From Yponomeuta sedellus (lineage: Eukaryota; Arthropoda; Insecta; Lepidoptera; Yponomeutidae): DNA of 64,000 nucleotides. Shown here piece after piece: positions 62,968-64,000 of the stretch; the first letter of the stretch is position 1; each line of letters starts with the position of its first letter. Below the pieces are notes generated by a model. That model was not told the DNA's origin. It was given only the letters and a program-made list of their open reading frames with translations, and made no database searches. Both the position numbers and the translations under genes were made by a program. The stretch is from contig OW203732.1 in NCBI GenBank assembly GCA_934045075.1, positions 4,133,501 to 4,197,500 on the forward strand. Reading direction: 5' to 3'.

Positions 62968-63090
62968 TAAAACTATGTCCCAGGCACTACAGCGTTGGAG
63001 TGGTCCCTTTACCCATCTACTGTGAGTAAAGATGCCACTGGACGCTGTATAAATCATCTCATTACGTAGATGCAAAAAGGCCAATACTAC
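62968..63090 (+). repeat. Third copy of the GACGCTGTATA repeat
   Basis: Matches the units at 2960-3215, ending GGCCAATACTACTACTAC. Confidence 0.7.
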
Positions 63091-63094
63091 TACT

Positions 63095-63760
63095 ACATGC
63101 ACCTTAGTACCTTTTTAAATTCAAACTAGTCATTTTCTCATACATAAGGCTTAGAAGAGGTCAATATGACGAGGTTCCAACATGTTTATTAGCATCGATA
63201 ACATCCAGACAGCTTAGTCGGCCGTGAAGAAACATACATACTTAATATATACAAGCGAAACACTAACCCCTCATTTGCTTCTGCAGTCGGATAAAAGCAT
63301 ATAATTAAATTCGCCATCGATTACAATAAATCACCTAAGCACACATGCGTACGCGCATATAAATACGCGCATAAGGAAGTCGCACTAATTTACTGCGCGA
63401 ATTGATTAATGTTAATATCACCCATAAAACCGCACACCCCACTTCCGTTCGTCCAGCATTCGTGTTTAACGAAATTAAACCTTATGCCTTAGTTTTAAAG
63501 GTGTAAAGAAAATGTGGACCCGGCCCGCCGGTCAAATACGGTCCAAGACGGGTCCAAATTTCTGTCTCAATTAGGTTCCGCAAACTTAGTCGTACCTATA
63601 GGCGACAGCTGGTTGACCTTTATATTTGAGTTCCGAAGTCCCCTGTAACATAACCATGTTACGTAATACCTATAAGTTTATACAGAATTGCGGACTTGAC
63701 CTAAAAATAATCGGAATTACGAAAAAAGAGATTCCTTGACATTAGAATTCTGTCTATCTA
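63095..63760. other. Stretch with no recognised repeat or gene
   Basis: No multi-copy sequence from this window is seen except a short inverted match near 63208. The 63330-63450 part has ACGCGCATATAAATACGCGC, ATTGATTAATGTTAAT (homeodomain-like) and AACCGCAC (Runt-like). A regulatory role is only a guess. Confidence 0.25.
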
Positions 63761-63766
63761 TCTATA

Positions 63767-64000
63767 TCAACCCCCCCATATAGTCCCCACTGCTAGGGCA
63801 CGGGTCTCTTCATGCATCGCAGGAAGGTTAGGCCATACTCCATTACGGGGGCCAAGTACTGTCAGAAGTAATCAAGCCGCGCATAAGGCCTCTGACATGG
63901 CTTAACGACTACCACTACATGGCACCAGGCACAAACGGCTTAACGTGCCTTGCAAAACACGGAAGCGCTCGGAAAAACGCCACTAGCGGTAGTCACGGGA
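63767..64000 (-). mobile_element. 5S-rRNA-like SINE, cut by the window end
   Basis: Minus copy from the 3' end through CACTAGCGGTAGTCACGGGA. The 5S-like head would lie beyond 64000. Confidence 0.72.

Noticed and set aside
22300..64000. Wing-pattern microRNA genes (mir-193/mir-2788) expected near cort
   Set aside because: I looked for their mature sequences by eye on both strands and did not see them; an exact search would be needed to exclude them.

Overview
The window looks like lepidopteran (moth or butterfly) nuclear DNA. It is AT-rich, has GT-AG introns, and is crowded with interspersed repeats of the kinds seen in Lepidoptera. One cellular gene can be read with confidence: a minus-strand Cdc20/Fizzy-family WD40 gene, best matched to cortex (cort), at 11836-22299. 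Eight coding exons join with perfect phase into 448 codons, from a C-box (DRFIPQR) to a C-terminal Ile-Arg tail (FGFSIR). The initiator Met exon was not found and should lie further up (higher coordinates), perhaps outside the window. In flies cort activates the anaphase-promoting complex in female meiosis; in butterflies and the peppered moth the same locus controls wing colour pattern.

Layout. 1-11.8 kb: no recognised gene; SINEs, LINE 3' ends, a (TTACG)n array and hairpins. 11.8-22.3 kb: cort, whose introns hold a 1,019-bp piggyBac-type element with TTAA target duplications, two 5S-rRNA-like SINEs, tRNA-derived SINEs and RTE-type LINE debris, some of it about 20 bp from splice acceptors. 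22.3-51 kb: dense nested retroposons, palindromes, a 180-bp-arm fold-back repeat and a local 450-bp direct duplication; this is probably the 5' intron or upstream region of cort. 51.9-54.7 kb: a 5'-truncated LINE (minus) with an intact 866-codon endonuclease-RT frame. 57.6-60.7 kb: a second, frameshifted LINE (minus). 60.7-64 kb: more SINEs plus a stretch free of recognised repeats near 63.1-63.75 kb.

The most unusual repeat is a family of at least 20 copies carrying a tRNA-like domain (A box, perfect 5-bp anticodon stem, B box). Its complete copies begin with the reverse complement of the family's own 3' tail, so each starts with a hairpin. Several are bounded by 10-15 bp target-site duplications, so the inverted arrangement appears to have been inserted as one retroposed unit. 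A second abundant family (about 20 copies) has a 5S-rRNA-like head and a 3' end resembling that of local LINEs.

All calls come from reading the sequence; no database search was made. Family names rest on recognised motifs. Many lesser repeats are described only as multi-copy within this window.
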